Positions 45,943 through 55,487 of a stretch of DNA of 64,000 bases are shown piece by piece. Position numbers and translations under genes: made by a program. Source of the stretch: Burkholderiales bacterium (GTDB taxonomy: Bacteria > Pseudomonadota > Gammaproteobacteria > Burkholderiales > Burkholderiaceae_C); NCBI GenBank assembly GCA_021414305.1, contig JAIOOS010000014.1, positions 1-64,000 on the forward strand, read 5' to 3'. Below the pieces are notes generated by a model, which was not told the origin of the DNA, did not search any database, and worked only from the letters and a program-made list of their open reading frames with translations. Each line of letters begins with the position of its first letter. The stretch's first letter is position 1.

Positions 45943-47946
45943 ATGACCAGCGCCGACCCGGGGGGCCGCGATCCCGAGGAGGCGGTGGCCAGCGAAGCCC
46001 GGTTCCGTACCCTGGCCCAGGCCATGCCGAACCATGTGTGGACGGCGCCGGCCGATGGCCTGCTCGACTGGTTCAACGACCGCGTCTACGAATTCAGCGG
46101 CGCCGCGCGCGGCTCGCTCGACGGCCAGGGCTGGGCCAGCCTGGTCCACCCCGACGACCTGGCGATCGCCGCGCCGCGCTGGGCTTCCGCGATCGCCTCC
46201 GGCAAGTTCTACGAGACCGAGTTCCGCCTGCGCCGCGCCGACGGCGTGTACCGCTGGCACCTGGCCCGTGCGGTGCCGATCCGCGCCGCCGACGGCACCC
46301 TGACGAGCTGGGTCGGCACCAACACCGACATCGACGACCAGAAGACGACGGCGGCGGCGCTGGCGCACCTCAACGAATACCTCGAGCGCGAGATCGCCGA
46401 GCGCACCAGCGACCGCAACCGCCTCTGGCGGCTCTCGTCGGACATCATGCTGGTGGCGCGCATCGACGGTCCGGTGACCGCCGTCAATCCGGCCGGCAGC
46501 GCGATCCTCGGCTGGGCGGAGCGGGAGCTGGTGGGGAGCCCCCTGATCGACATCGTGCACCCCGACGACCGCGACGCGAGCGTGGCCGCCCTCGCGAGCC
46601 TGGCGCAGGGCGAGGCGCCGATCCGCTTCGAGAACCGGTGCCGGCACAAGGACGGAAGCGTCCGCTGGATCAGCTGGACGGCGGTGCCGGGCGACGGGCT
46701 CGTCAATGCGGTCGGCCGCGACCTCACCGCCGAACGCGAGCGCGCCGACGTGCTGCGCCAGACCGAAGAGCAGCTCCGCCAGGCGCAGAAGATGGACGCC
46801 ATCGGCCAGCTCACCGGCGGCGTGGCGCACGACTTCAACAACATCCTGCAGGTGATCTCGAGCAACCTGCAGCTGCTGGCGATCTTCGCGGCCGGCAACA
46901 CGAAGGTCACCGACCGCCTGGCCAAGGCGGAGTCGGCGGTCCGGCGCGGCGCCCAGCTCGCCAGCCAGCTGCTCTCGTTCGGCCGGCGCCAGCCCTTGCA
47001 GCCCAAGGTCGTCAACGTCGGCCGCTCGGTCGCGGGCATGGAAGACATGCTGCGCCGGGCGCTCGGCGAAGCGATCGAGATCGAGACAATCGTCTCGGGC
47101 GGGCTGTGGAACACGCATGTCGACCCGGCCCAGATCGAGAACGCCGTCCTCAACCTGGCCATCAATGCCCGCGATGCGATGCAGGGCGCGGGCAAGCTGA
47201 CCATCGAGCTCGGCAACGCCTCGCTCGACGACGCCTATGCCCGCCGGCACGCCGAGGTGGAGCCGGGCCAGTACGTCATGCTCGCGGTGAGCGACACCGG
47301 CTGCGGCATGACGCCGGAGGTCGCGGCCCGGGCCTTCGAGCCGTTCTTCTCGACCAAGCCGGAAGGCAAGGGCACCGGGCTCGGCCTCTCCATGGTCTAC
47401 GGCTTCGCCAAGCAGTCGGGCGGCCACGCCAAGATCTACAGCGAGCCCGGCCACGGCACGGTGGTCAAGCTCTACCTGCCGCGTGCGGCCGGGAGCGAAG
47501 ACCTGCCGAGCATCGTCGAGGAGCCCAGCGGCCTCGGCGGCAGCGAGACGATCCTGGTTGCCGAAGACGACGAGGATGTGCGCACGACGGTGGTCGACCT
47601 GCTCTCGGGCCTTGGCTACCGGGTTCTCAAGGCCCGCGACGCGAGCGCCGCGCTGGCCATCGTCGAGAGCGGCGTGCGCATCGACCTGCTGTTCACCGAC
47701 GTGGTCATGCCCGGCCCGCTCAAGAGCACCGAGCTGGCGCGCAGGGCGCGGGCGCGGCTGCCGGGTCTGGCCGTGCTGTTCACCTCGGGCTACACCGAGA
47801 ACGCGATCGTCCACGGCAGCCGGCTCGATGCCGGCGTGGAGCTGCTCTCCAAGCCCTACAGCCGCGATGCGCTGGCGAAAAAGCTCCGGCAGATGCTCGA
47901 CGCGCGCCCCGGCGGCGCGGCGAAGGTCTCGCCGCCCTTGCCTTGA
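45943..47946 (+). CDS. PAS-domain hybrid histidine kinase with receiver
   Basis: 667 residues, soluble. Two PAS domains (about 20-140 and 160-270; WVGTNTDIDDQK closes the first), a HisKA with phospho-acceptor His296 in VAHDFNNIL, an ATPase domain (NLAINARDAM, DTGCGMT, GTGLGLSMVYG) and a C-terminal receiver with Asp586 in LFTDVVMPG. PAS sensing could report light, redox or a ligand. GAGGA ribosome site precedes the ATG at 45943. The stop overlaps the TTG of the following alpha/beta hydrolase. Confidence 0.9.
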   Translation: MTSADPGGRDPEEAVASEARFRTLAQAMPNHVWTAPADGLLDWFNDRVYEFSGAARGSLDGQGWASLVHPDDLAIAAPRWASAIASGKFYETEFRLRRADGVYRWHLARAVPIRAADGTLTSWVGTNTDIDDQKTTAAALAHLNEYLEREIAERTSDRNRLWRLSSDIMLVARIDGPVTAVNPAGSAILGWAERELVGSPLIDIVHPDDRDASVAALASLAQGEAPIRFENRCRHKDGSVRWISWTAVPGDGLVNAVGRDLTAERERADVLRQTEEQLRQAQKMDAIGQLTGGVAHDFNNILQVISSNLQLLAIFAAGNTKVTDRLAKAESAVRRGAQLASQLLSFGRRQPLQPKVVNVGRSVAGMEDMLRRALGEAIEIETIVSGGLWNTHVDPAQIENAVLNLAINARDAMQGAGKLTIELGNASLDDAYARRHAEVEPGQYVMLAVSDTGCGMTPEVAARAFEPFFSTKPEGKGTGLGLSMVYGFAKQSGGHAKIYSEPGHGTVVKLYLPRAAGSEDLPSIVEEPSGLGGSETILVAEDDEDVRTTVVDLLSGLGYRVLKARDASAALAIVESGVRIDLLFTDVVMPGPLKSTELARRARARLPGLAVLFTSGYTENAIVHGSRLDAGVELLSKPYSRDALAKKLRQMLDARPGGAAKVSPPLP

Positions 47947-48857
47947 AGACTGCCCTCGTCGCGGCCGCGCTGCTGGTTCTCGGTGCCCTCGCCTTCTATC
48001 TCTGGACACCCGACCGCGACCGGCGCTCGCTCGAGGCCCGCTACCTTTCCTCGCCCGATGAAATGGTGGAGCTCGGGGCCTGGCGGCTGCGCCTGCGCGA
48101 CACCGGGCCGCGCGATGCGCCGGCGTTGATCCTCCTGCACGGCTTCGGCGCCAGCCTCGAGACCTGGGACGCGTGGGCCGGGCCGCTGTCCGCCGGGCAC
48201 CGGGTGATCCGCTTCGATCTCCCCGGCAGCGGCCTGAGCAGGCCCGACCCCGCGGGCGACTACCGCGATGCGCGCAGCAACGAGCTGCTGCTGGCGGTGA
48301 TGGACCATCTCGGCCTCGGCCGCGCCAGCATCGTCGGCCACTCGATCGGCGGCCGCATCGCCTGGACCTTCGCCGCGCTGCATCCCGAACGCGTCGACAA
48401 GCTCGTGCTGGTGGCGCCGGACGGCTTCGCGAGCCCCGGCTTCGAATACGGCAAGGCACCCGAGCTGCCGTCGGCGCTCGCGGCGATGCGCTACGTGCTG
48501 CCGAAGGCCGTGCTGCGCATGAACCTGGCGCCGGCCTACGCCGACCCCGACTTCCTCACCGACGCCTTGACGACGCGCTACCACGACCTTCTGCTCGCGC
48601 CGGGCGCGCGCGAAGCGATGCTGGCGCGAATGCGGCAGACCGTGCTCGTCGATCCGCTGCCCCTGCTCCGGCGGATTCGCGCGCCGACCCTGCTGCTGTG
48701 GGGCGAGCGCGACGCGATGATTCCGTTCGCCAACTCGGCCGACTACCTGGCGGCGATTGCCGGCAGCCGCGTCGTCGCCCTGCCGAACACCGGCCACCTG
48801 CCGCAGGAAGAAGCGGCATCGCGCTCGCTCGAGGCCGTCAGCGCGTTCTTGCGCTAG
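47943..48857 (+). CDS. Membrane-anchored alpha/beta hydrolase
   Basis: 304 residues. A hydrophobic N-terminal helix (about 3-20) serves as an anchor or signal. Ser134 is in GHSIGG, the acid in GERDAMIPF and the His in NTGHLPQEE. TTG 47943 overlaps the kinase stop (TTGA), so the two are translationally coupled, an unusual pairing that suggests regulation of or by the kinase. Confidence 0.85.
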   Translation: MKTALVAAALLVLGALAFYLWTPDRDRRSLEARYLSSPDEMVELGAWRLRLRDTGPRDAPALILLHGFGASLETWDAWAGPLSAGHRVIRFDLPGSGLSRPDPAGDYRDARSNELLLAVMDHLGLGRASIVGHSIGGRIAWTFAALHPERVDKLVLVAPDGFASPGFEYGKAPELPSALAAMRYVLPKAVLRMNLAPAYADPDFLTDALTTRYHDLLLAPGAREAMLARMRQTVLVDPLPLLRRIRAPTLLLWGERDAMIPFANSADYLAAIAGSRVVALPNTGHLPQEEAASRSLEAVSAFLR

Positions 48858-48864
48858 GGCCGGC

Positions 48865-50478
48865 TCAGAGCTGCCCCTCGGGCACGAACGGCCCCACCAG
48901 CCAGAGCATGGCCCGCCGCCACCAGCCGGTATCGGGCTCCTCGGTGAAAGTCTGCTCACCGTCGGCGGTCTTCAGCTCCCACACCAGGCCCTTTCGATCC
49001 GGGCCGAGGCGAACGCGGAACGACGCTTCGGCCATCACCACCTCGGCGAGCTTGAGCAGCTGCCCGGTCAGCTCGGGGCTGTTGATCAGCAGGCCGAGCT
49101 CGGTGTTGTGGTTCTCGGAGCGCGGATCGAAATTGAGAGAGCCGATGAACATGAGCTCGCCGTCGATCGCCGCCGCCTTGGCGTGAAAGCGCCCGATCGA
49201 GCGGCCGAACGAGCCGAGGTTGCTGCTGCGCCGGATCGGGCTCGGCGCCACCTCGTACACCTTGACGCCGAGGTCGACCATCTCGGCACGGTAGCGCTGG
49301 TAGCCGGCATGCACGAACGGCTCGTCGGTCGAGGCGAGCGAATTGGTGATCACCGTGATCGGCAGCCCCCAGAGCCGGCCTTCGGTGATGTCGTCCATGA
49401 CCGAGCGGTCGGGCACCATGTAAGGCGAGGAGATCAGCACGTCGTGGCGTGCCAGCAGCAGCGCGCTCATCAGGCTCTGGCGCACGGTCGGATCGGTGCT
49501 GACAGGCTTGCCGAGAACCCGCTCGGAGTGGGCGATGATCTTGTCGGGCGAGTCGGCGAAGGCCTGCGCCGGCGCCCAGATCAGCTTCAGCCGGCCCGCG
49601 CGGATTTCCTCCTGCATGCCGAGCTGACCCAGAATGTCCTTCGCTCCGGCCGGCGGCGGCTGCGAGCCGCGGCCCGGACGCGGCAAGGTCGCCGTCTCGA
49701 AGCGCTGTCGCTGCTCGGCCGGCGCGAGGCTGCTCTGCACGATCGACCCGATCGGAAAGACGTGCTCGCTGTTCCAGTACTGGTCGAAGAGGCGCCCCAG
49801 CGTCGGCAGCAACTCGCCGACGGCGAACACGTCGAGGTCGATGTAGTTGGCGCCCTCGTGCGCCATGAAGTACTCGTCGCCGATGTTGCGGCCGCCGGCG
49901 ATCGCCATCGCGCCGTCGGCGATGAACAGCTTGTTGTGCATGCGGTGGTTGAGACGCCCGACATCGAAAAGCGATGCGGCGAAGCGCGCGCTGACGCGCT
50001 TGGGCCGGACCATGAACGGATTGAAGAGTCGCACCTCGACGTTCGGATGCGCGGCCAGGCCGAGCAGCAGGGGATCGCCGCTGCCGATGTAGAGATCGTC
50101 GAGCAGCAGGCGGATGCGCACGCCGCGCCCGGCTGCGTCGCGCAGCGCGCGCAGCAGCATCCGGCCGGTGTCGTCGTCCTCGAGGATGTAGTACTGGAGG
50201 TCGAGGGTGCGCTCGGCGCGCGCGATGAGCTCCAGGCGGGTGGCGAACGCCTGTTCCGACCACGACATCAGGCGAAAGCCGCTCAGCGCCGGGTCCTCGG
50301 TCGAGGCGCGGGCGATGCGGCCGAGCGCGGTCTCCGCCGCGGCCGCGGCGGGCAGCGCCTGCGAGGCGGTCTTCTGCACGTCGCGCGGCAGGCCGGCGCA
50401 GCCGGACGCGAGCAGGGCCGAAGCCAGGAGCGCCAGAGCGGCGCCGGCGCGGCGCAGCAGGAAGCCTGCGGAGTGCAT
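48865..50478 (-). CDS. Phospholipase D-family lipoprotein (cardiolipin synthase-like)
   Basis: 537 residues. N-terminal lipobox LLASGCAG follows a hydrophobic helix, so it is envelope-attached. Two HKD motifs are visible: HNKLFIADGAMAIAGGRN and HAKAAAIDGELMFIGSLNFD. These residues form the transphosphatidylase active site of PLD and cardiolipin synthase. Being a lipoprotein sets it apart from ClsA-type synthases. It is downstream of the ABC efflux operon on the same strand, 17 bases away, which suggests co-transcription. Confidence 0.9.
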   Translation of the reverse strand: MHSAGFLLRRAGAALALLASALLASGCAGLPRDVQKTASQALPAAAAAETALGRIARASTEDPALSGFRLMSWSEQAFATRLELIARAERTLDLQYYILEDDDTGRMLLRALRDAAGRGVRIRLLLDDLYIGSGDPLLLGLAAHPNVEVRLFNPFMVRPKRVSARFAASLFDVGRLNHRMHNKLFIADGAMAIAGGRNIGDEYFMAHEGANYIDLDVFAVGELLPTLGRLFDQYWNSEHVFPIGSIVQSSLAPAEQRQRFETATLPRPGRGSQPPPAGAKDILGQLGMQEEIRAGRLKLIWAPAQAFADSPDKIIAHSERVLGKPVSTDPTVRQSLMSALLLARHDVLISSPYMVPDRSVMDDITEGRLWGLPITVITNSLASTDEPFVHAGYQRYRAEMVDLGVKVYEVAPSPIRRSSNLGSFGRSIGRFHAKAAAIDGELMFIGSLNFDPRSENHNTELGLLINSPELTGQLLKLAEVVMAEASFRVRLGPDRKGLVWELKTADGEQTFTEEPDTGWWRRAMLWLVGPFVPEGQL

Positions 50479-50495
50479 CGTCGGCCGCGGCCCCC

Positions 50496-51812
50496 TCAAA
50501 GCTCCCGCAGGGCCGTCGTCACCGGCAGCCGGGCCGCCCGCACCGCCGGGAACAGCCCGCCGATGAAGCCGATTGCCAGCGCCCACTTGAGCCCGGTCCA
50601 GAGCAGCTCGGGCGTCACCTTCAGCTCGAAGCTGAGCTTGCCCACCGTGCCGGCGGCGAGCGTCGAGGCGCCCTGGCCGTTGAAGACCAGATAGGCGAGC
50701 AGCCCGCCGATCAGGCCGCCGATCAGCGCCAGCAGCATCGTCTCGAGCATCACCGCCACCACCACCGGCAGCCCGCCGAAGCCGATCGCGCGCAGGGTCG
50801 CGATCTCCCGGGCGCGCGCGGCGACGGCGGCGAACATGGTGTTCAACGCGCCGAACATCGCGCCGATCGCCATGATCGCGCCCACCGCGATGCCCATGGT
50901 GCGGATGATCCCGGTCATGCGCTCGGACTGCTTGCCGAAGTAGTCGAGCGTGGTGCTCGCGTCTATCTTGAGCTGCGGGTTGGCCTCGAGCGCGGACTTG
51001 AACGCGGCGAACGCTTTCGGGTCGGCCAGGCGCACGGTCACCGAGGCGCGGCCGCTGCCGCGGCGGTAGGTGTCGGCCACCACGGCGGCGTCGCCCCACA
51101 CCTCGGACTCGAGCGCGTCGCCCGAGGCGAAGATGCCGACCACCGTCCACTGGTTGGTGCCGAGCTTGATCTCCTGGCCGGGCGACATGCCGGCGAACTG
51201 GCGCGCCGCGCCGCGGCCGACGATCAGCTCGCGCAGCCCCGGCTGGAACTTGCGGCCCTCGACGATCTTCACCTGCGGCCGCACCGCCCAGGCCTGCTCG
51301 CCCACGCCGCGCAGCTGCACGCTGCTTTCCTCGTCGCCCAGGGCGCCTTTCACCGGCAGGTTGGCGGCCACCACCAGCTCGTCGGAGGCGATCGGCTTGC
51401 CGTTCGCATCGCGCGCGATGCCGGCGGTCTGCGCGATCTGCACGACGCTGTCGCGGTCCATCACCGACATCACTTCCGAAGCCGAGGCGCCGCGCATCAC
51501 CACCACGGTGTCGGCGCTGCCCGTCGCGCGCAGCGTCTGGCTGTAGCCCTCGGCCATCGCCAGCAGCGCGACGAGCACCCCCACCACGCCGGCGATGCCG
51601 ACGACGATCACCGCCGAAGAGCCGAGCCGCTGCCGCAGGGTGCTGATGCCGACGTTGGCCACCGAAGCCGCCTGCCGACCGCGCCGGGTGAGCGCGAGCC
51701 ACGCGGCGACAAGCACGGCGAGCACGATCGCCCCGGGCCAGGGCAGCATCACCCAGACCGCAAGCACCACGACCAGCAGCACGATCAGCAGGAAGTTCAT
51801 CAGGAAGCGCAT
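50496..51812 (-). CDS. MacB/FtsX-type ABC transporter permease
   Basis: 438 residues with an N-terminal membrane region (about 5-45), a periplasmic domain (about 95-300) and three C-terminal membrane helices. This is the FtsX/MacB fold. The segment VRAARLPVTTALREL at the end is typical. Together with the partner permease, ATPase and HlyD adaptor it forms an ABC exporter. Confidence 0.88.
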   Translation of the reverse strand: MRFLMNFLLIVLLVVVLAVWVMLPWPGAIVLAVLVAAWLALTRRGRQAASVANVGISTLRQRLGSSAVIVVGIAGVVGVLVALLAMAEGYSQTLRATGSADTVVVMRGASASEVMSVMDRDSVVQIAQTAGIARDANGKPIASDELVVAANLPVKGALGDEESSVQLRGVGEQAWAVRPQVKIVEGRKFQPGLRELIVGRGAARQFAGMSPGQEIKLGTNQWTVVGIFASGDALESEVWGDAAVVADTYRRGSGRASVTVRLADPKAFAAFKSALEANPQLKIDASTTLDYFGKQSERMTGIIRTMGIAVGAIMAIGAMFGALNTMFAAVAARAREIATLRAIGFGGLPVVVAVMLETMLLALIGGLIGGLLAYLVFNGQGASTLAAGTVGKLSFELKVTPELLWTGLKWALAIGFIGGLFPAVRAARLPVTTALREL

Positions 51813-51827
51813 GGTGTCTCCTGTCGC

Positions 51828-52994
51828 TCAGCGGCCGGCCAGGGCGTCGACGATGTTCAGGCGCATCGCGTTCCACGCCGGCAGCGAGCCGACCAGCAGG
51901 CCGATCAGCACCATCAGCGCCAGGCCGAGCGCCCAGCTGTCGGCACCCACGGTCGGCAGGGTGAGCATGCCGCCGCTGCTGGCGCTGACCACCGGAATGA
52001 GCAGGCTCGCCAGCCCCAGGCCGATCACGCCGCCCAGCAGGAGCAGCAGCATCGACTCGGCCAGCACCATCGCCAGCACGCTGCCGTTGGAGAAGCCGAT
52101 CGTCTTCAGCACCGCCAGCTCGCTGGTGCGCTCGCGCACCGCCTGCATCATGGTGTTGCCCGAGAGCAGCAGCAGGGTGAAGAACACCGCGCCCATGATC
52201 GAGCCGACGATCAGGCCCATGTCGGCGAGCTGCTTCATCCATGAGGCGGTGGCCGCCTGCTCGGTCTGCGTGCGCGTCTCGTGGTCGCTGTTGGCCGAGA
52301 GCGCGTCGATCGCCTTGGCCACCCGGTCGGCCTGGTTCACGTCGGCGACGCGCGTCACGTACCAGCCGACCTGGCCACGGTTGTAGGGCGTGGTCTCGTC
52401 GAAGTACTTCCAGTTCAGCAGCAGCGTCTGGTCGAAGAAGCCGCCGGTCTTCTTGTCCTTGGCGTGGACGATGCCGACGATGTCGAACTGCCAGTTCTTG
52501 CTGCCTTCCTTGTCGGGAAAGATCGTCGACTGCAGGGGAATGCGGTCGCCCACCTTCCACTTGAAGCGGGTCGCGAGTTGCTCTCCGACCAGCACGCCGG
52601 TACGCGTCTCGACGAACTTCTTGCGCTCGCCGTCGCTCACCTCGACCTCGGGAAAGAGGTCCAGGTAGTTCGGCGGCACCGCGAAGCTGAACACCTGGTT
52701 ATGCGGGTCCTGGTAGGCGCCGCCGAACCAGTTGGCATAGGTCACCTTGGCGACGCCGGGCACGCCGGCGATCTGCGCCTCCAGCGATTGCGGCAGCGGC
52801 TGGATGAACGAGAGCCGGGCGCCGGTCTGCAGGCGCTGCGCGCCGTTGGCGCTTTGCCCGGCCTGGCTGAACGAGGTGCGCACCGCGTCGAGCAGGCCGA
52901 ACAGCAGGAACGCCGCGATGATCGAGATCAGCGTGAGGAAGGTGCGGGTCTTGCGCCTGAAGAGCGAGGCCCAGACGAGGTGGAGGTACTTCAT
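51828..52994 (-). CDS. MacB/FtsX-type ABC transporter permease (partner)
   Basis: 388 residues, a second FtsX-type permease: N-terminal anchor (about 15-35), periplasmic domain, and C-terminal helices (SELAVLKTIGFSNGSVLAMVLAESMLLLLLGG). It lies 15 bases before its partner in the operon. Having two permeases of this type suggests a heterodimeric channel. Confidence 0.88.
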   Translation of the reverse strand: MKYLHLVWASLFRRKTRTFLTLISIIAAFLLFGLLDAVRTSFSQAGQSANGAQRLQTGARLSFIQPLPQSLEAQIAGVPGVAKVTYANWFGGAYQDPHNQVFSFAVPPNYLDLFPEVEVSDGERKKFVETRTGVLVGEQLATRFKWKVGDRIPLQSTIFPDKEGSKNWQFDIVGIVHAKDKKTGGFFDQTLLLNWKYFDETTPYNRGQVGWYVTRVADVNQADRVAKAIDALSANSDHETRTQTEQAATASWMKQLADMGLIVGSIMGAVFFTLLLLSGNTMMQAVRERTSELAVLKTIGFSNGSVLAMVLAESMLLLLLGGVIGLGLASLLIPVVSASSGGMLTLPTVGADSWALGLALMVLIGLLVGSLPAWNAMRLNIVDALAGR

Positions 52995-53004
52995 CGCGCC
53001 CTCC

Positions 53005-53694
53005 TCAGGCGGTGGCCGTGGCTTCGACCAGCGTGCCCTTGTCGAGGTGCAGCGTGTGGTTGGCGTACTCCGCGGCCTTGGGGTCGTGCGTGACCATCAG
53101 CACCGTCTTTCCGTGGTCGCGGTTGAGCGCGCGCAACAGGCCCAGCACTTCCTCAGCCGAGCCGCGGTCGAGGTCGCCGGTGGGCTCGTCGCACACCAGC
53201 AGCGTCGGGTCGGAGACGATGGCGCGGGCGATCGAGACGCGCTGCTGCTGGCCGCCGGAGAGCTCGGTCGGCTTGTGGCTGGCGCGGTCGGCCAGGCCGA
53301 CGAGCTGCAGCGCGATCGCCGCGCGCTTCTTGCGCTCGCTGCCCGAAAGCTTGGTCAGCAGCAGCGGCAACTCGACGTTGCGCTGGGCCGAGAGCATGGG
53401 CATCAGGTTGTAGAACTGGAACACGAAGCCGACCTTGGCGGCGCGCCACTTGGCGAGCGCGCCGGCGCCGAGCTGGTCGATGCGCTGGCCGCCGACGCTG
53501 ATGCTGCCGGCAGTGGGCAGGTCGAGCCCGCCGATGAGGTTGAGCAAGGTCGTCTTGCCCGAGCCCGACGGGCCCATGAGGGCGAGGAAGTCGCCCTGCT
53601 CGACGTCGAGGTCGATGTGTCGGAGCACTTCCACCTTCTGCTTGCCGCGCTCGTACACCTTCGAGAGATCGCGGATCTCGATCAGCTTGGTCAT
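53005..53694 (-). CDS. ABC transporter ATPase (MacB/LolD type)
   Basis: 229 residues. Walker A GPSGSGKTT, Q-loop in VFQFYNLMP, signature LSGGQQQR, Walker B LLVCDEPTGDLD and the switch His in VTHD are all present; the DLDRGSAEEV D-loop fits the LolD/MacB class. It drives the two FtsX-type permeases that follow. Confidence 0.93.
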   Translation of the reverse strand: MTKLIEIRDLSKVYERGKQKVEVLRHIDLDVEQGDFLALMGPSGSGKTTLLNLIGGLDLPTAGSISVGGQRIDQLGAGALAKWRAAKVGFVFQFYNLMPMLSAQRNVELPLLLTKLSGSERKKRAAIALQLVGLADRASHKPTELSGGQQQRVSIARAIVSDPTLLVCDEPTGDLDRGSAEEVLGLLRALNRDHGKTVLMVTHDPKAAEYANHTLHLDKGTLVEATATA

Positions 53695-53745
53695 CTCTGC
53701 CCTCTCCAGCTTTTGACTGTGGTCGTATCGGCCGCGATCCGTGGT

Positions 53746-54990
53746 TCAGTGCGGCTCTTCGATTGTCACGTTCGCGCCGTCTTGCAGCGCGGGCGGCGGC
53801 GACAGTACCACGCGCTCGCCGGCCTTCACGCCGTCGGGCAGCAACTTCATGGCGCCGAAATCCTGCGCCGCGGGTGCGACGCTGCGCTGCGCCACCCTGC
53901 CGCCGTCGACCACGAAGACGACGCTCTTGCCGTCGCGCTGGGCGATGGCCGCGGGAGGCACGAGCACGCCCCGGGGCGGCTGCGCCGCGGCCGGCGCCTT
54001 CGGTCCGAGGAAGGAGACGCGCACGCCCATGTCGGGCACGATGCGGCCGTCCTTCTGCTCGAGCGCCACGCGCACTTTCACGGTCGCCTTGCCGCGATCG
54101 GCCGCGGGCACGATCGCGATCACGTGCGCCGGGATCTTCCAGTCGGGGTAGGCGCTCAGCACCGCCTCGGCCGGCATGTCGGGCTTGACCTGGTTGATGT
54201 AGGCCTCGTTGACGTCGACGTCGATCTCGAGCGAGTCCATGTCGACGATGGTGCCGACGCCGGTGCGGGTGAAGCCGCCGCCGGCCGAGAGCGGCGAGAC
54301 GATCTCGCCGACCTGCGCCGCCTTGACCGTGACGACGCCGGCGAACGGCGCCCGCACCACCGAGTAGTCGAAGTTCACCCTGGCCTGCGCGACCTGGGCG
54401 CGCGCCGAATCGGCCTCGCGGCGGCGCGCGTCGAGCTGCGCCGTGGCGGTGGAAACGGCGGTGCGCGACTGCTCGGCGAACTGCTGCGTCGCCATGCCGC
54501 TCGCCACCAGCGCCTGCTGGCGGCGCGAATCCGCCTGCGCCTGGCCGAGCTGCGCCTCGGCCGTGGCGACCTGCGCCTCGGCGGTCTTGACGTTGGCGTT
54601 GGCGACATCGAGGGTGGCGCGCAGTCCGCTGTCTTCGAGGCGGGCAATGACCTGGCCCTTCTCGACCCGCACGCCCTCCTCGATCAGCACCTGCGTCAGC
54701 GTGCCGGTGATCTGGGTCGAGACGGTCGCCTGGCGGCGGGCGGTGATGTAGCCGGTGGCCTGGAGCACGGCGGTGCCGCCGCCGCCACCGCCGGGCAGGA
54801 TCGCGGTCGCCGTCTGCACCGCGAGCGGCCGGGCGGCGAGCAGCCACCACGCGGTGCCGCCGAGGGCCGCGACCACCAGCACGCCGGCGAGGGCCAGCCA
54901 CAGGGTGCGCCGGCTGCGGCCGCCTTCGTCCTCGCGTTGCTCGCCCTCGATGCGCAGCTGGCTCAGCAGTTTCGGGTCGATGTCGCTCAA
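53746..54990 (-). CDS. HlyD-family periplasmic adaptor
   Basis: 414 residues. One N-terminal membrane helix (about 28-50) is followed by a lipoyl-like half (GTLTQVLIEEGVRVEKGQVIARLEDS), a long coiled coil (about 110-190, Ala/Gln-rich) and beta-barrel domains. It is the first gene of the exporter operon and would link the inner-membrane complex to an outer-membrane channel. No TolC homologue is in the window. The substrate may be a small molecule or lipid. Confidence 0.92.
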   Translation of the reverse strand: MSDIDPKLLSQLRIEGEQREDEGGRSRRTLWLALAGVLVVAALGGTAWWLLAARPLAVQTATAILPGGGGGGTAVLQATGYITARRQATVSTQITGTLTQVLIEEGVRVEKGQVIARLEDSGLRATLDVANANVKTAEAQVATAEAQLGQAQADSRRQQALVASGMATQQFAEQSRTAVSTATAQLDARRREADSARAQVAQARVNFDYSVVRAPFAGVVTVKAAQVGEIVSPLSAGGGFTRTGVGTIVDMDSLEIDVDVNEAYINQVKPDMPAEAVLSAYPDWKIPAHVIAIVPAADRGKATVKVRVALEQKDGRIVPDMGVRVSFLGPKAPAAAQPPRGVLVPPAAIAQRDGKSVVFVVDGGRVAQRSVAPAAQDFGAMKLLPDGVKAGERVVLSPPPALQDGANVTIEEPH

Positions 54991-55178
54991 GGGCGGGTCA
55001 CTCCAGGGGACGGGCGGTGCGCCGGCAGGGGCAACGGCGCTGGTGATCGGGCGCGGGAGCTTAGCAGCGCCGGGCCGGGTTCAGCAGATCGGAGAGCTTT
55101 CGCTCGCCCGCGGGCGCACCGCATCCTTTGGCCGCTCGCCAACGTCTTTGCAGCTCCCCCGAAGAAACGGAGCCGAAA

Positions 55179-55487
55179 GTGAAGACACACATGGTGAGAT
55201 ACCGGGTCAAGCCCGAGCAGGCGGCCGAGAACGAGCGGCTGGCGTCTGCCGTGTACGAAGCCTTGCGCACGACGCGGCCCGCCGGGCTACGCTACGCGAC
55301 CTTCCGGCTCGAGGACGGGGTGAGCTTCGTGCACATCGTGGCCCACGAAGAGGCGGACGGCAGCAATGCCCTGACCTCGCTGCCGGCGTTCAAGGCGTTC
55401 TCCGCCGGCGTGAAGGAACGCTGCGTCGAGCCGCCGGTGCGGGTGGAGCTGACCGGAATCGGAGCCTATGGTTTCTTCGACAAGTGA
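55179..55487 (+). CDS. Small ABM/Dabb-like protein
   Basis: 102 residues. VRYRVKPEQAAENERLASAVYEAL at the start and FVHIVAHEEADG in the middle follow the alternating strand-helix pattern of antibiotic-biosynthesis-monooxygenase (ABM) or Dabb domains, small ferredoxin-like folds. The GTG at 55179 is preferred as it has a CGGAG site; an ATG lies 12 bases further. The 3' end overlaps the sigma factor gene by 20 bases, so both are co-expressed. Confidence 0.7.
   Translation: MKTHMVRYRVKPEQAAENERLASAVYEALRTTRPAGLRYATFRLEDGVSFVHIVAHEEADGSNALTSLPAFKAFSAGVKERCVEPPVRVELTGIGAYGFFDK

Noticed and set aside
45837-46076. N-terminal extension of the acyl-CoA synthetase by 80 codons
   Set aside because: It would overlap the divergent kinase gene by 134 bases and its residues look like random antisense sequence; the family fold begins after the TTG at 45836.
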